Positions 40,350-51,034 of a stretch of DNA of 64,000 bases are shown one piece after another; the first letter of the stretch is position 1, and each line of letters opens with the position of its first letter. The notes beneath the pieces were generated by a model. The model did no database searches and had not been told where the DNA came from. It saw only the letters and a program-made list of their open reading frames with translations. The position numbers and the translations under genes were made by a program. The stretch is from the NCBI GenBank assembly GCA_022414725.1, contig CM039464.1, forward strand, positions 35,599,079-35,663,078, read 5' to 3'. The DNA is from Microglena sp. YARC (Eukaryota; Chlorophyta; Chlorophyceae; Chlamydomonadales; Chlamydomonadaceae).

Positions 40350-41030
40350 AAAGTTGTTGTTACAGAGATGGAGAGTCTTCTTTTCAGAGGTGTTCATGTG
40401 AACACGTTTAAAATAGGGATTGATGTGAGCCTCCGGCATTCTTCAGTATTTATTTTTTGTTGAAATAATTGTTGTTACAGAGATGGAGAGTCTTTTCAGA
40501 GGTGTTCATGTGAACACGTTTAAAATAGGGATTGATGTGAGTCTCCGGCATTCTTCTTCAGTATTTATTTTTTGTTGAAATAATTGTTGTTACAGAGATG
40601 GAGAGTCTTTTCAGAGGTGTTCATGTGAACACGTTTAAAAATAGGATTGATGTGAGTCTCCGGCATTCTTCTTCAGTATTTATTTTTTGTTGAAATAATT
40701 GTTGTTACAGAGATGGAGAGTCTTTTCAGAGGTGTTCATGTGAACACGTTTAAAATAGGGATTGATGTGAGTCTCCGGCATTATTCTTCAGTATTTATTT
40801 TTTGTTGAAATAATTGTTGTTACAGAGATGGAGAGTCTTTTCAGAGGTGTTCATGTGAACACGTTTAAAATAGGGATTGATGTGAGTCTCCGGCATTCTT
40901 CTTCAGTATTTATTTTTTGTTGAAATAATTGTTGTTACAGAGATGGAGAGTCTTTTCAGAGGTGTTCATGTGAACACGTTTAAAATAGGGATTGATGTGA
41001 GCCTCCGGCATTCTTCATACAATTTTTCGG
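40350..41030 (+). repeat. Tandem array, 6 copies of a ~116-bp unit
   Basis: Units hold GAGTCTCCGGCATTCTTCTT, TTACAGAGATGGAGAG and the TGTTCA-TG-TGAACA dyad. The array ends in TTCATACAATTTTTCGGTCA, which equals the 5' coding end of the gene at 24351-24836. Confidence 0.9.
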
Positions 41031-41071
41031 TCAATCAAATGATGTAACAAACAGAAGGCATTTCTCTCCTC

Positions 41072-41885
41072 ATGGAGAAATGCACCATGGAGAAAAAAAC
41101 ACCCCCCTCCTGTTTGTTCGCGTGCGAGTTGTGTGACAAGCAGTTCAGTAACCGGTATTCGAAGTCTTCACACAAGCGGAGGTCTCACCCCAAGGGAGCT
41201 GTTGATGTTGACTTCATGGAGAAGCGCATGGAGTACCTCGAGAATCGGATCGATGAAATGCAAGCGGAACTGGAGGCGTTGCGTAAAAACACACACTTTC
41301 ACAATCAACAACAGCTTCGGGTCGGCCACCAACAACTATGTCGTTACATGCAAAAATTTCACCAACACCACCACCAACAACAACAACAACAATACTGCTC
41401 TAGATGCGGCGGCGGCGCTATCTCCAGCTGCTACGACACCGGTGGAGGACATGCACCCCTTCGGGGAGGAGGTCACGCCCGAGTCAGAGTTCCTCTCGGT
41501 CGCTCAATTCAATGAGTGCGGGTACAACCTGGTCAAGCTGCTGCAGCTATCGCACTTCAACCCGGCGCACCCGCAGTACATGAACATCATCATGGACCCC
41601 GACTGCTACCAGCAGACGTACGTGTACGGACGGGACTGCCGCTGGGCGAAGGCGGACCTGCAAGACTCGCTGCTGCCGGTGCTCAGGAGCATCGTGCAGC
41701 GAATGAGCAGGGTGAACCCGGCAGAAGCAAGCAAGTACGAGGACGACGCCGCCTTCCTCCAGGGAGGCGCCGGCTCCGTCACCTTCAGGGCCATGCAGGG
41801 CATGGCCCTGCATAGCCGGACCTGCGTCAGGGTCCTCTCGGAGAGGGGCGTGCCGCTGCCAGAGGAACTACGGACGCACTGTCAA
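41072..41885 (+). pseudogene. C2H2-finger protein with giant-virus-type core, frameshifted
   Basis: The first frame has one C2H2 finger (CELCDKQFSNRYSKSSHKRRSH) and a coiled coil (MEKRMEYLENRIDEMQAELE). After a shift near 41285-41300 a second frame continues through an Asn-rich linker to HFNPAHPQYMNIIMDP and YGRDCRWAKADLQD. Finger plus HFN--HP---NI--- plus a short aromatic/basic strand is an arrangement common among small giant-virus proteins of unknown role. The C-terminus near 41880 runs into antisense of the ankyrin gene, so the 3' end is also lost. Confidence 0.6.
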
Positions 41886-43152
41886 GATTCACAATGGCCC
41901 TGTACTCGGGGCCAGCCACATCTGGATCCATCAAAAGCAAGCAGACATCGGAGTGACCAGCCTTCGCAGCCAGCCTCAAGGCCCAGCTGTTGACAGAGAT
42001 CGCCCGGGCTCTGAACTCAATTCCAGCCACCTTCGGATCCATCAGCAGCTTGCAGACATCTGCGTGACCTGCCTTGGCAGCCGCCCACAATGCCCTGCTG
42101 TCGAAAGTGTACGCCCTGGCCCTGAACTCAATTCCAGCCACCGCTGGATCCATCAGCAGCTTGCAGACATCTGCGTGACCTGCATGGGCAGCCAGCCACA
42201 ATGCCCAGCTGTCTCTAGAGTTCGCCAGGGTCCGGAACTCAAGTCCAGCCACATCTGGATCCATCAGCAGCTTGCAGACATCTGCGTGACCTGCCTTGGC
42301 AGCCGCACACAAGACCCAGCTGTCGCTAGAGTTTGCCAGGGCCCTGAACTCAAGTCCAGCCACCTCTGGATGCATCAGCATCTTGCAGACATCTGCGTGA
42401 CCTTCCTTTGCAGCCGCCCACAAGGCCCTGCTGGCGGTAGAGTTCGCCCTAGCCCTGAACTCAATTCCAGCCACCTCTGGATCCATGAGCAGCTTGCAGA
42501 CATCTGCGTGACCTGCCTTGGCAGTAGCCCACAAGGCACTGCTGGCGGTAGAGTTCGCCCGGGCCCTGTACTCAATTCCAGCCACCTCTGGATCCATCAG
42601 CAGCTTGCAGACATCTGCGTGACCTTCCTTGGCAGCCTCACGCAAGGCACAGCTGTAGCTAGAGTTCGCCCTGGCCTTGAACTCAAGTCCAGCAACCTCT
42701 GGATCCATCAGCAACTTGCAGACATCTGCGTGACCTTCCTTGGCAGCCTCCAACAAGGCCAAGCTGTAGCTATAGTTCGCCCGGGCCCTGAACTCAACTC
42801 CAGCCACCGCTGGATCCATGAGCAGCTTGCAGACATCGGCGTGACCGGCCTTGGCAGCCACATAGAGAAGCTTGTTTTCATTTTGGTTCGCCCTCAATTG
42901 TACGCCCTTAAGGTGTACAAGAGGATTGGACACCAAGCATACTGCTAGAAGGTCGGCGCGCCCCCCTTTCGCCATCATCTCTCCAACTCGCTGTGGTGGT
43001 TGGATCAGTCCGGTAAGGGGCCATCCAGAAAATCTGTTGTGCATAGTTTTACACACTAATACAATCTTTGGGTTGGAAGATAATAGGGCAATACGATCAA
43101 GAATGTCATGGGGAAACGTTAGGAATACCGATGATCGCGTGTGCGAATGCAT
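41827..43152 (-). CDS. F-box-like/ankyrin repeat protein, 441 aa
   Basis: The N-terminal 45 residues (FPHDILDRIALLSSNPKIVLVCKTMHNRF) resemble an F-box, so a role as substrate adaptor for a host SCF ubiquitin ligase is plausible, as proposed for many giant-virus F-box/ankyrin proteins. About nine ankyrin-type units of 37 residues (GHADVCKLLMDPEVAG) follow with near-identical DNA (111-bp period), a sign of recent expansion. The last ~13 residues (VPLAAARPSPRGP) are antisense to the finger gene, so the natural C-terminus was lost at the junction near 41880. A further ankyrin fragment lies beyond copia-2 at 50.2 kb. Confidence 0.85.
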   Translation of the reverse strand: MHSHTRSSVFLTFPHDILDRIALLSSNPKIVLVCKTMHNRFSGWPLTGLIQPPQRVGEMMAKGGRADLLAVCLVSNPLVHLKGVQLRANQNENKLLYVAAKAGHADVCKLLMDPAVAGVEFRARANYSYSLALLEAAKEGHADVCKLLMDPEVAGLEFKARANSSYSCALREAAKEGHADVCKLLMDPEVAGIEYRARANSTASSALWATAKAGHADVCKLLMDPEVAGIEFRARANSTASRALWAAAKEGHADVCKMLMHPEVAGLEFRALANSSDSWVLCAAAKAGHADVCKLLMDPDVAGLEFRTLANSRDSWALWLAAHAGHADVCKLLMDPAVAGIEFRARAYTFDSRALWAAAKAGHADVCKLLMDPKVAGIEFRARAISVNSWALRLAAKAGHSDVCLLLMDPDVAGPEYRAIVNLDSASVVPLAAARPSPRGP

Positions 43153-43243
43153 GTTCTATGAACATGTGTGTACATGCATGCAAGCGCACAGGATGATATA
43201 AATAAATAATGAATTGGAATAAACCCTATAAACCCTTGGTTGC

Positions 43244-43567
43244 TATCAGCATGTATAGCGGTGCTCTCACGCGTTTTATGACTTGGTGACTACTTATGTA
43301 CTCCCTTAGAACTATCGGCTCTCCTGAGCCAGCTTCCCGTGGGACTGAGTCATCTTGAGATGACTCAGTGGCAGCTTCCTGTCACCTACGTCTCCGGTCT
43401 GATCTGTACCCTGTTAGGTTCCTGTCTACCGCCTCCTTTCACCACAGGTGCCCCTTTATGGGTCTCCTGTGTCTGTAACGTTATCCTTGTCTCCGTGTAT
43501 AGATTGGTGCGTCTGTTCCGCTGCTTTAATATACTGTCCACTCTACCGGAGTGATTTCAAGCTGATA
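43244..43567 (+). repeat. copia-2 5' LTR
   Basis: 324 bp, TATCAGCATG to AAGCTGATA, followed by GGTTACTGGGCTCC. Would hold the promoter; GAGTCATCTTGAGATGACTC inside is a perfect palindrome and a possible binding site. Confidence 0.93.
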
Positions 43568-43604
43568 GGTTACTGGGCTCCTCATCACTACCACTGCTTT
43601 GATA

Positions 43605-45753
43605 ATGCAACTTCCGCGAGGGCCTCCTGCCGGTTTTGTGAAACTTACCAAACTTAATGGTGTTTCATGGGCTCGTGGGATCCGCAGTGTCATTGTGAGC
43701 AATGGATGCGACCGAATCCTCCCAACGGGGTGAAGGTTCCTCTAGATTGGCTAGACGACTGCGCGCCAGCGGCCTCTGCTGCCGGAGAGGAGGGTCCTTC
43801 CGCCATCAAGGAAGTAACCCCCCCGATCAATCCTCCAACTTTACGGTTCCTTCTCTCAATGTTCGACGCCTGTCCTCTGATGTTGAGGATGTCCTGATGA
43901 AGCTGTGTTGTGTACAGACACAGATCATCCGTTGTGCATCAGACCCGCAGCCTCATTGCATCCCCTTCAATTATGATGAAGACTACTCTACTACTACTGA
44001 TGATGAGGAGGACTTGAAGAGTGCTACGAGTGCTGACTTCGGTGGCGTGACCCCATCTGCTGCTGCCACTCGTGTCTTTGAGACTTCCGCTGTTTCGCCG
44101 GTGTATGAGCCTGCTGATCAGCAGATGCCTAATCGAGAGCTTTCGCCTGTGTATCAGCCTCAGCCTTCGTCGGCGCCTCCCTTTGAGCCTGTTCCCCCGG
44201 CTTACCCGGAGGTGGCTAAGCCCACTTTCTTGAAGGGCTTTGCTTCTTTTTCCTCTGCATCTGCCCCCATGGAGCGTGGCCTCCCCTGGCTACCACACTC
44301 GCTCTCGCGAGGCTGCTGTTTCCTCTGCACGCACCTCTGCTGCTGGTGCCTCCCTGGAACCCCCTCCGCCTCCGCCGGTGGAGCTGCCTCCTGCCCCTGG
44401 CCCTCCTCCTATGCTATATACGCGGTCATGCGAATCTTGGGAGCATCTGCTCACTGGTGGATCTCCTCCGACTTTGAACTTGCGGGACTACCGCCTGATC
44501 AACCAGGATCGACGGGATGGTGAGTCCTTGAACCGCTCTTTGTACGGTCGGATGGATATGCAGGCTACAATGGCAAATGTTAGTGTGAAGCTGAGGCATC
44601 GCCGAGTGATGGCTTTCTCTGAGCTTGGTACCAGGTGTCGTTCTTTTCTTGGTCCGGTCACTTCTGGGATTCTGTATCCCCCAGATCATGGTGTTTCCTT
44701 TGGTGGTACGAGGCGTAGTGATCACGAGAAGCTTGGTTATCAGTTTGTGCGAGTGCCTGTCCCTCTGTGTCCTGTTAGCCCAGATTTCGAGCTGCTTATG
44801 AGTGTTGCGAGGTCCATTCCTGTGATTAGGAACATAGACGACCAGCGCGCTCTTGACGCTGGTCTTGTTGCGGAGTATTTCATGGACATTCGTAGGTCCT
44901 TGGCTCCTGTCCCTTCTGCGAATGGAGCTGGGTCTAATACCTCATTCATGGTGAGTCTCGGTTTGATCCTGCACTGTTGGGGTTCATTGCACTGCCTCTC
45001 GAACGTCAGGAGTTCATGTGTTTAACTATGATGCTCGCGAACATGGAGGACGATATGGTCAAGGTATACCAGGACTTTGCCACCCCTCGGGATATCCTTT
45101 TGGATATCCGGAAGACGCAGTCTGATGCCCTTGCCTCTAGAGTCCCTCTCATGCGTATCGAACTTCATAATGCGCACATGGGCCCTTCTGACCGTGTCGA
45201 TGATTTTCTTTCGCATGGTTCGCAGTCTGTGCACTGACCTCCGCAGTGCTGGACATCCTGTCACTCAGCGCCACGCCATGGAAACCATTGTGAATGGGAT
45301 CCGTTTGATCCGATTTGAATCGCTGCGGATCCAGTACGGTATGATGTTGGCTAACAGACAGACTGTAGATTACTGGTCTTGTCTGGAGGCATATCGGTCT
45401 CTCGACATTTTGAACATTGCTCTCCCAGGTCCGACTCCAGGCATCCTGGTTGGTCCCGGGACGCTCCCCAGGTTCCTGCCAATGCTGCGTTTCAGCGTGG
45501 GCAGGGATCTGGTTCTCAGGGTTCTGGTTCCAACAAGCGACGTCTGGATTGCACTTGGGGCCCATGCCTCAGCAAGACGACCCACTCGGAGGATCGCTGT
45601 TTCACAAAGCATCCGCACCTGCGTAAGACCAAGCCTGGTGCACCGGTTACCAATCCGGTGCCCATGGCCTTGGCCCTTCCAGGTGTGCTTACTCCGCGGC
45701 AGCTGGCCTCCTTGCAGGCTCAGATTGATGGGTATGCTTTGGACAAGAAATAG
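43605..45753 (+). pseudogene. gag: copia-2 gag, frameshifted
   Basis: The ATG at 43605 (MQLPRGPPAG) matches copia-1. Frames change near 43730, 43820, 44285, 44950-45000, 45220 and 45440, each by one or two bases. The last frame carries the knuckle C-x4-C-x5-H-x4-C (CTWGPC ... HSEDRC) and ends at an amber, 45751-45753, which is in frame with pol. The region absent from copia-1 is present here (44566-45050). Non-functional unless some shifts are sequencing errors. Confidence 0.82.
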
Positions 45754-48700
45754 GAGGTACGCTCTGTCCTTTTCTCTTGCACTGCGAAATTTTCAAATGT
45801 CTGCAGCCCGAGCCTGTCTGAGGGTGTCTGGCATGTTGATTCTGGAGCTGGGATGTCAATCACAGGTGATATGTCTTTGTTCACTGTGTTTCATGCTTCT
45901 GAGACTGGGCCAGCAGTTAAATTTGGTGATGGTGTGGTTCAACGGTCTGTGGGTCAGGGTTCTATTGTGTTATGTAGTGATTGGTTACCAACACCAATCA
46001 CTTTAACCAATGTTCTCTACATCCCACACTGTCCGGTGAACCTCATGTCAGTAAATGCTGTTGCCCATGCTCACAACTGCAAGATTTCTTTTGATAGTCT
46101 TAGTTGTACTGCCACACAGGGCTCTTCTGTTCTGTGGTCTTTCCCTGCCTCCAGTGATGGTGTGTACAAGTTTGCATGTAGGCCTTGTCACACCCCTCGT
46201 GGCCGTTTGTATGGTGCTGAAGATTATCCAGCTTTTGCTCTTGATGTTGATGAGGATGGTGGAGTTGTGATCCCTACCACTCCTGAATGGTTGTGGCATA
46301 GGCGGCTGGGTCACCCTGGCTATGATGCCATGCACAACCTTGTAAGGAAGGGTTTGGTTCAGAACTTACCCCTCACTCTCCAACAGGTGCAAAGACTGTC
46401 TAAGATCCCATGTGATGCTTGTCAGAAGGCAAAGGGAAAACGTATCCCTTTTCCTAAAGAGAGCAAAACTAGGATCCGTGCCCCATTACAACGCCTTCAC
46501 TTGGACATCATGGGGCCATTTAATATTAGGGGCTTGCGTGGGGAGTTTTATGTTCTGTGTCTCACTGACCAATACTCTGGCTATGCTGAGGTCTTGTGCT
46601 TGAGAACCAGGGATGAAGCTCCCTTAGCAGTTCAAACTACCATCCTCAGATGGATGACTCAGCTGCATGGATTTGTTTTCAAGTGTCTTAGGTCTGACAG
46701 GGCTAAGGAATTTATAGTGAAGTCGTTCGAGGATTGGTTAGAATCGGTTGGTGCTGTGCATGAATTGTCCATGGCTTACACTGCTCAGCAGAATGCGACT
46801 GTGGAACGGTACAATGGGGTCCTTCAGAACGTAGCTAGGAGCATTCACTTGGAGTCTAAGCTCACTAAGTCCTTCTGGCCCTATGCCTTCCTCGCCGCGT
46901 GTTACCTACGCAACCGGCTGCCTAATCAGGGTGACAAGACTCCTTATGAGTTGTTCTTTGGGTTCTACCTGATGTATCGTTATTGCGCGTGTTCGGGTGC
47001 CCATGCTATGTTACCTTAGTGAATGGGAAGAAGCGCAATAAGCTTGACGAAAGGGCGTTATCTGGTAGACTGGTTGGGTATTCTCTGGTGAGTAAGGGTT
47101 ATTTTGTTTGGGTTCCGAAGTTGCGCCAGGTGGTAGAGAGTCGTGATGTGCTCTTCTATGAACAGTTTAGCTATAACTGTATCCCTGGGCTTTTTCCCTA
47201 TGATGGATCTCAGTATTTTTTCTCGCACCCCTGCGCTATCATCGGTAATGGGCTTGATACTACTGACAATGTCCTGGGCCCTTTACCAACCCCCGATTGT
47301 TGACCGCCTTACTGGTCATGGGATGACGATGCGTCCCAGGCCAGGTAATGATGGTGCTGTATCGCGTGCGGCGGCATTGGGCCAGGGGGAGTCTGATGTT
47401 CCTTCAAGCTCTAATTTATTCGAATCTCAGGGGGTCGCCGGGCCTTCCTCTGCGCCACGTTTCGTCGGTGAAGTCGTAGGATTAGGACAGCCTCGGGTCA
47501 TAGTGGAACCTAGTACAGGTCCACTGCCCACTAGTCGCCACCCCCCGTCCACCTATTCGGATAGCTCGCGGGAGTTGTTGATCACTTCACCCCCTGCTAT
47601 ACCTGGTGGTTTATACCGGACCAGGCATTGCGACGATGTGGCCGTCACAGATGATGTGAGTGATGACCTCGAACACTGGTCCGGGTCAGATACTGCGTAT
47701 GGCTGGGGTGTTCCAGTGTACCCAGGCTTCGACGATTTAGAGGCAAAGGAGGCCGGCCTTGTTCAACCACGCATGAGTGCTGCGCTGGGGGCTTTATTAC
47801 CGGTTACTGCTGATACTGCTGATATCCCCGCTGCCCATGTACAAGTACACTGCTTGTACGTGGGGGCTTTTATTTCTACCTCTACTGAACTCTCTTATAA
47901 AGCTGCAATGTTACCTACCAACCCAGACAGAGATCTCTGGCTGCAGGCTATGAAGGATGAGATGGCCTCCCTCCATGCTCATGGCACTTGGGTCCTCACT
48001 CCACAGCCTCCTAGGCAGAGGATTCTATCTGGCAGATGGTTATTTGTCAAGAAACATGGGGCTGATGGTTCTTTGCGTTTTAAAGCTCGTTTTGTAGTTC
48101 GTGGTTTTCTGCAACGTCCTGGGCTGGACTACCATGATGTATATGCCCCCGTCTCCTCTAAAGCAGGTCTTCGTGTGCTCCTTGCTGCCATCACTCATAG
48201 AAAAATGTTTGTGAGGCAGCTGGACATCAAGACTGCATTCTTGAATGCCAAGCTGGAACCTGGTCTGGACCTGTTCTGCTACCAGCCTGAGGGTTTTCAT
48301 GAACTTGGTCCTGACAATGTTCCCCTTGTGTGCAAGCTAATTAAATCTCTTTATGGTTTGAAGCAGGCACCCAGGGCTTGGAGCAAAGATGTAAAGCAGG
48401 TTTTGGTTGCCCACGGTTTTACCATGTGCAAAGCTGAACCTGCTCTGTATTTCAGGAGGGATTCTACTGGTGGGTGGAGCTATGTCCTGACCTATGTGGA
48501 TGACTTTATCTGTGCTTTTAGTGAGCTGCATAGGTATGCCTTGCTGATCAAGGCTATGGAAGCAGCTGGGTGGGAAGTCAAGGAAATGGGTGTACCTGTC
48601 CAGTTCCTTTCATTGGACATGACTTGTACACTTGATTCTGACGGCAGGTGTGTTAAGATCGACCTCTCCCAGCACTCCTACATTGTTGAGCTGGTGGAGC

Positions 48701-49464
48701 AGTTTGGTCTCACTGCTGCTACCAAGCCCAAGTTTTCAGTTCCCATGTCCAAGTGCACTGTCACTGATCCTCCTGGAGAACCTCTGGCCTCTAATAGCCA
48801 GTACCTCTCTCTTGTGGGGGCTTTGCTGTACCTGGCTACCTGCACAAGGCCTGATATTTCTTTTGCTGTTAGCTACCTGTCCAGGTTTTCTGCTCAACCC
48901 ACTGCCCCCCTGTGGGCTGCAGCCAAGCGCTTGCTTTTGTATTTGAGAGAACATTCCCATCTGGGCCTCACTTACACTCACAGCCCTGGTTTCTCTTTTA
49001 CTGTCTTTAGTGACTCATCCTTTGCTGATGATGGGTCTGACAGGAGATCTCAGACTGGCTATGCTGTGCTTGCTGGAGGCTGCCTTGTGAATTGGATGAG
49101 CAAAAGGCAACCCACTGTTGCTGTTAGCTCTAGTGAGGCTGAGTATCAGGCCCTGTCTCAGACTGCCAGGGAGGTGCAATGGTTGAAAAAGTTGAGAATT
49201 GATCTAGGGCTGCCTTGTGACCTGGTCACCATTCAGGGTGACAACTTGGGGTCCTTGAGCTGGGCCAATGACTGTCAGCTGCTCCCTCGCAACAAGCACA
49301 TTGATGTCATCCATCACTATATCCAGGAGCTGGTGGAGGATGGCCAGGTGGATGTTGCCTATGTTAACACTAAGGACAACTGTGCTGACCCCTTCACCAA
49401 GCCCCTTGATCCTATGGTGTTCTGGCGTTTCATTCGCATGTTTGGAATGACTGCTTCTCCTTAA
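45754..49464 (+). pseudogene. pol: copia-2 pol, two frameshifts
   Basis: The frame continues straight from the gag amber through HVDSGAG (protease), HRRLGHPG/CDACQKAK, LHLDIMG, RSDRAKEF and NATVERYN (integrase), reverse transcriptase with YVDD, and RNase H (VFSDSSFADD, SSSEAEYQA, TKDNCADPFTK), stopping at TAA 49462-49464. One G is missing near 46960 (TTGGGTTC against TTGGGGTTC in copia-1) and one T is extra in a T6 run near 47215. From 47220 on, 740 codons are intact. Confidence 0.9.
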
Positions 49465-49832
49465 ACCATTTTTTTTGGTTACATGTATTCTGGAATTTTT
49501 GGTTACATTTTAGGGTTTCTTTGGTTACATTTACAGTTTCTTTAAGTTATCATTGATTGGCATTAGGTTCCTATTCCCGGATCGGGTTTTCTATACCGTT
49601 GTTACCCGACTTTGATATTTTAGTTGTCCTCTTATATCCACTTGGCAAATTTTGGTTCTTTGCCTTGCTTCATACCTTCCCTTACACCCTTCGGGTTTCA
49701 TTTGAAGTTTCTCTCGATTTTTTTTTCCGGAGTTCTTTGATTTTTTTTTTTTAATTTGTTACATATAGTTCTATGTCACCAGTGCCATAGGTGGAGTAGT
49801 ACTATTGTATGTCACCTGTGTCATAGGTGGAG
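49465..49832 (+). other. copia-2 3' untranslated region and polypurine tract
   Basis: T-rich, with repeats of TTTTGGTTACAT and a duplicated TATGTCACC.GTGYCATAGGTGGAG. The second copy directly abuts the LTR and serves as polypurine tract (49823-49832). Confidence 0.7.
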
Positions 49833-50156
49833 TATCAGCATGTATAGCGGTGCTCTCACGCGTTTTATGACTTGGTGACTACTTATGTACTCCCTTAGAA
49901 CTATCGGCTCTCCTGAGCCAGCTTCCCGTGGGACTGAGTCATCTTGAGATGACTCAGTGGCAGCTTCCTGTCACCTACGTCTCCGGTCTGATCTGTACCC
50001 TGTTAGGTTCCCGTCTACCGCCTCCTTTCACCACAGGTGCCCCTTTATGGGTCTCCTGTGTCTGTAACGTTATCCTTGTCTCCGTGTATAGATTGGTGCG
50101 TCTGTTCCGCTGCTTTAATCTACTGTCCACTCTACCGGAGTGATTTCAAGCTGATA
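49833..50156 (+). repeat. copia-2 3' LTR
   Basis: 324 bp, near-identical to the 5' LTR (differences CCTGTC/CCCGTC and TTAATATAC/TTAATCTAC). Followed by the GTTGC duplication. Confidence 0.93.
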
Positions 50157-50204
50157 GTTGCACTTGCCTGGCATGCAAGCGGTAAGCGGCAAGCGGCACT
50201 TGCC

Positions 50205-50375
50205 TGGAATTCAATTGAATTCAATTCCAGCCACCGCTGGATCCATGAGCAGCTTGCATACATCTGCGTGACCTGCATAGGCAGCCTCACGCAAGGCCCA
50301 GCTGTCGCTATAGTTCGCCCGGGCCCTGAACTCAAGTCCAGCCACCGCTGGATCCATGAGCAGCTGTAAGATATC
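50205..50375 (-). pseudogene. Ankyrin repeat fragment
   Basis: One and a half units of the 111-bp ankyrin repeat (ATTCCAGCCACCGCTGGATC, CAGACATCTGCGTGACC-type) matching the gene at 41827-43152, without start or stop. It lies just outside the copia-2 right end, as if that gene family had been duplicated or split around the insertion. Confidence 0.75.
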
Positions 50376-50424
50376 ACTCACAGATGACGGAAAACACGGT
50401 AAAGTAATCGCAAACGATGATCAC

Positions 50425-50512
50425 ATGTCAAGCAGAGGTCTGCTAGACAATAGATCTCGTATATCGATAGGGGAATCGCGGGCCCCACGGAGTGGGGTAG
50501 GGGAATTGAGAT
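50425..50512 (+). repeat. Two-hairpin module, CTCGTATATCGATAG variant
   Basis: CAAGCAGAGGTCTGCTAGACA, TCTCGTATATCGATAGGGG, then GGGCCCCACGGAGTGGGG. Followed directly by the 163-bp upstream module shared with 26.5 kb. Confidence 0.65.
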
Positions 50513-50667
50513 GCAGAAACCAAGTGTGTCAAGGCATCAATCAATCATCACACGCAAAACTGTGGAAAACTGTCGCATCCACACCGTCCGTCTGTCCGTC
50601 CATCCATTCATGACACACGGTGGCGGATCATCGCCATCGTCACTCATCGTCTGTCTCGTGGAAGTGG
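50505..50667 (+). promoter_or_regulatory. Duplicated upstream module, second copy
   Basis: See 26490-26637. Here a TATATATAG (50687-50696) follows GGTGTAAAC and the ATG of the T5orf172 fragment lies 25 nt further on. Confidence 0.5.
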
Positions 50668-50720
50668 TGTAAACGCGCGCATTGGGATATATATAGCATA
50701 GGATCAGCTCGACAGAGATC

Positions 50721-50938
50721 ATGGCGCACATGACAACCAATGTCGTATTCCAGTACGTGGGGACAGGTGGCGTCAACAGCCTTGATTGCGGCACCGAGGA
50801 CGTGCCGCCAGACCCCCCCATCTTTGCCGTTGTCGAGCGAGAGAATGAAGGCGTGAAATATGGCAAGGCTACCAAAGCATGGGACGCAATATCGAAGCGA
50901 TGCGATATTCCCCGAAAGGGATGTGCCGATGATTGTTG
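50721..50938 (+). pseudogene. Chimeric T5orf172 mini-gene
   Basis: It begins with the promoter and first 10 codons of the 52451 gene (MAHMTTNVVF), jumps to that gene's residues about 105-135 (VGTGGVNSLDCGTEDVPP), then to the 3' end of the lysine-rich gene at 7408 (GVKYGKATKAWDAISKRC). Two deletion/fusion joints are visible. It is open for 72 codons and probably non-functional. Confidence 0.6.
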
Positions 50939-51034
50939 AGGCAGGGTCTTACGCAACCGCATGTACTCAAACGAAAGCCGTGTGTATCAAGCAGGCTTGG
51001 AAATGGAAAAACGTTGGGGGGTGCATGAGCTCAC

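Larger units (their letters stand above)
43244..50156 (+). mobile_element. Complete Ty1/copia retrotransposon copia-2
   Basis: Two 324-bp LTRs (TATCAG...CTGATA) flank gag and pol, and the 5-bp sequence GTTGC precedes the left LTR (43239-43243) and follows the right one (50157-50161), a target-site duplication. The LTRs differ at about two positions, so insertion is recent. Internal genes nonetheless show several single-base shifts. A purine run (ATAGGTGGAG) precedes the 3' LTR; no clear tRNA primer site follows the 5' LTR. Confidence 0.95.

Noticed and set aside
41953..42948. 331-codon plus-strand frame opposite the ankyrin gene
   Set aside because: Mirror frame of the 111-bp ankyrin repeat; no start context or family features.
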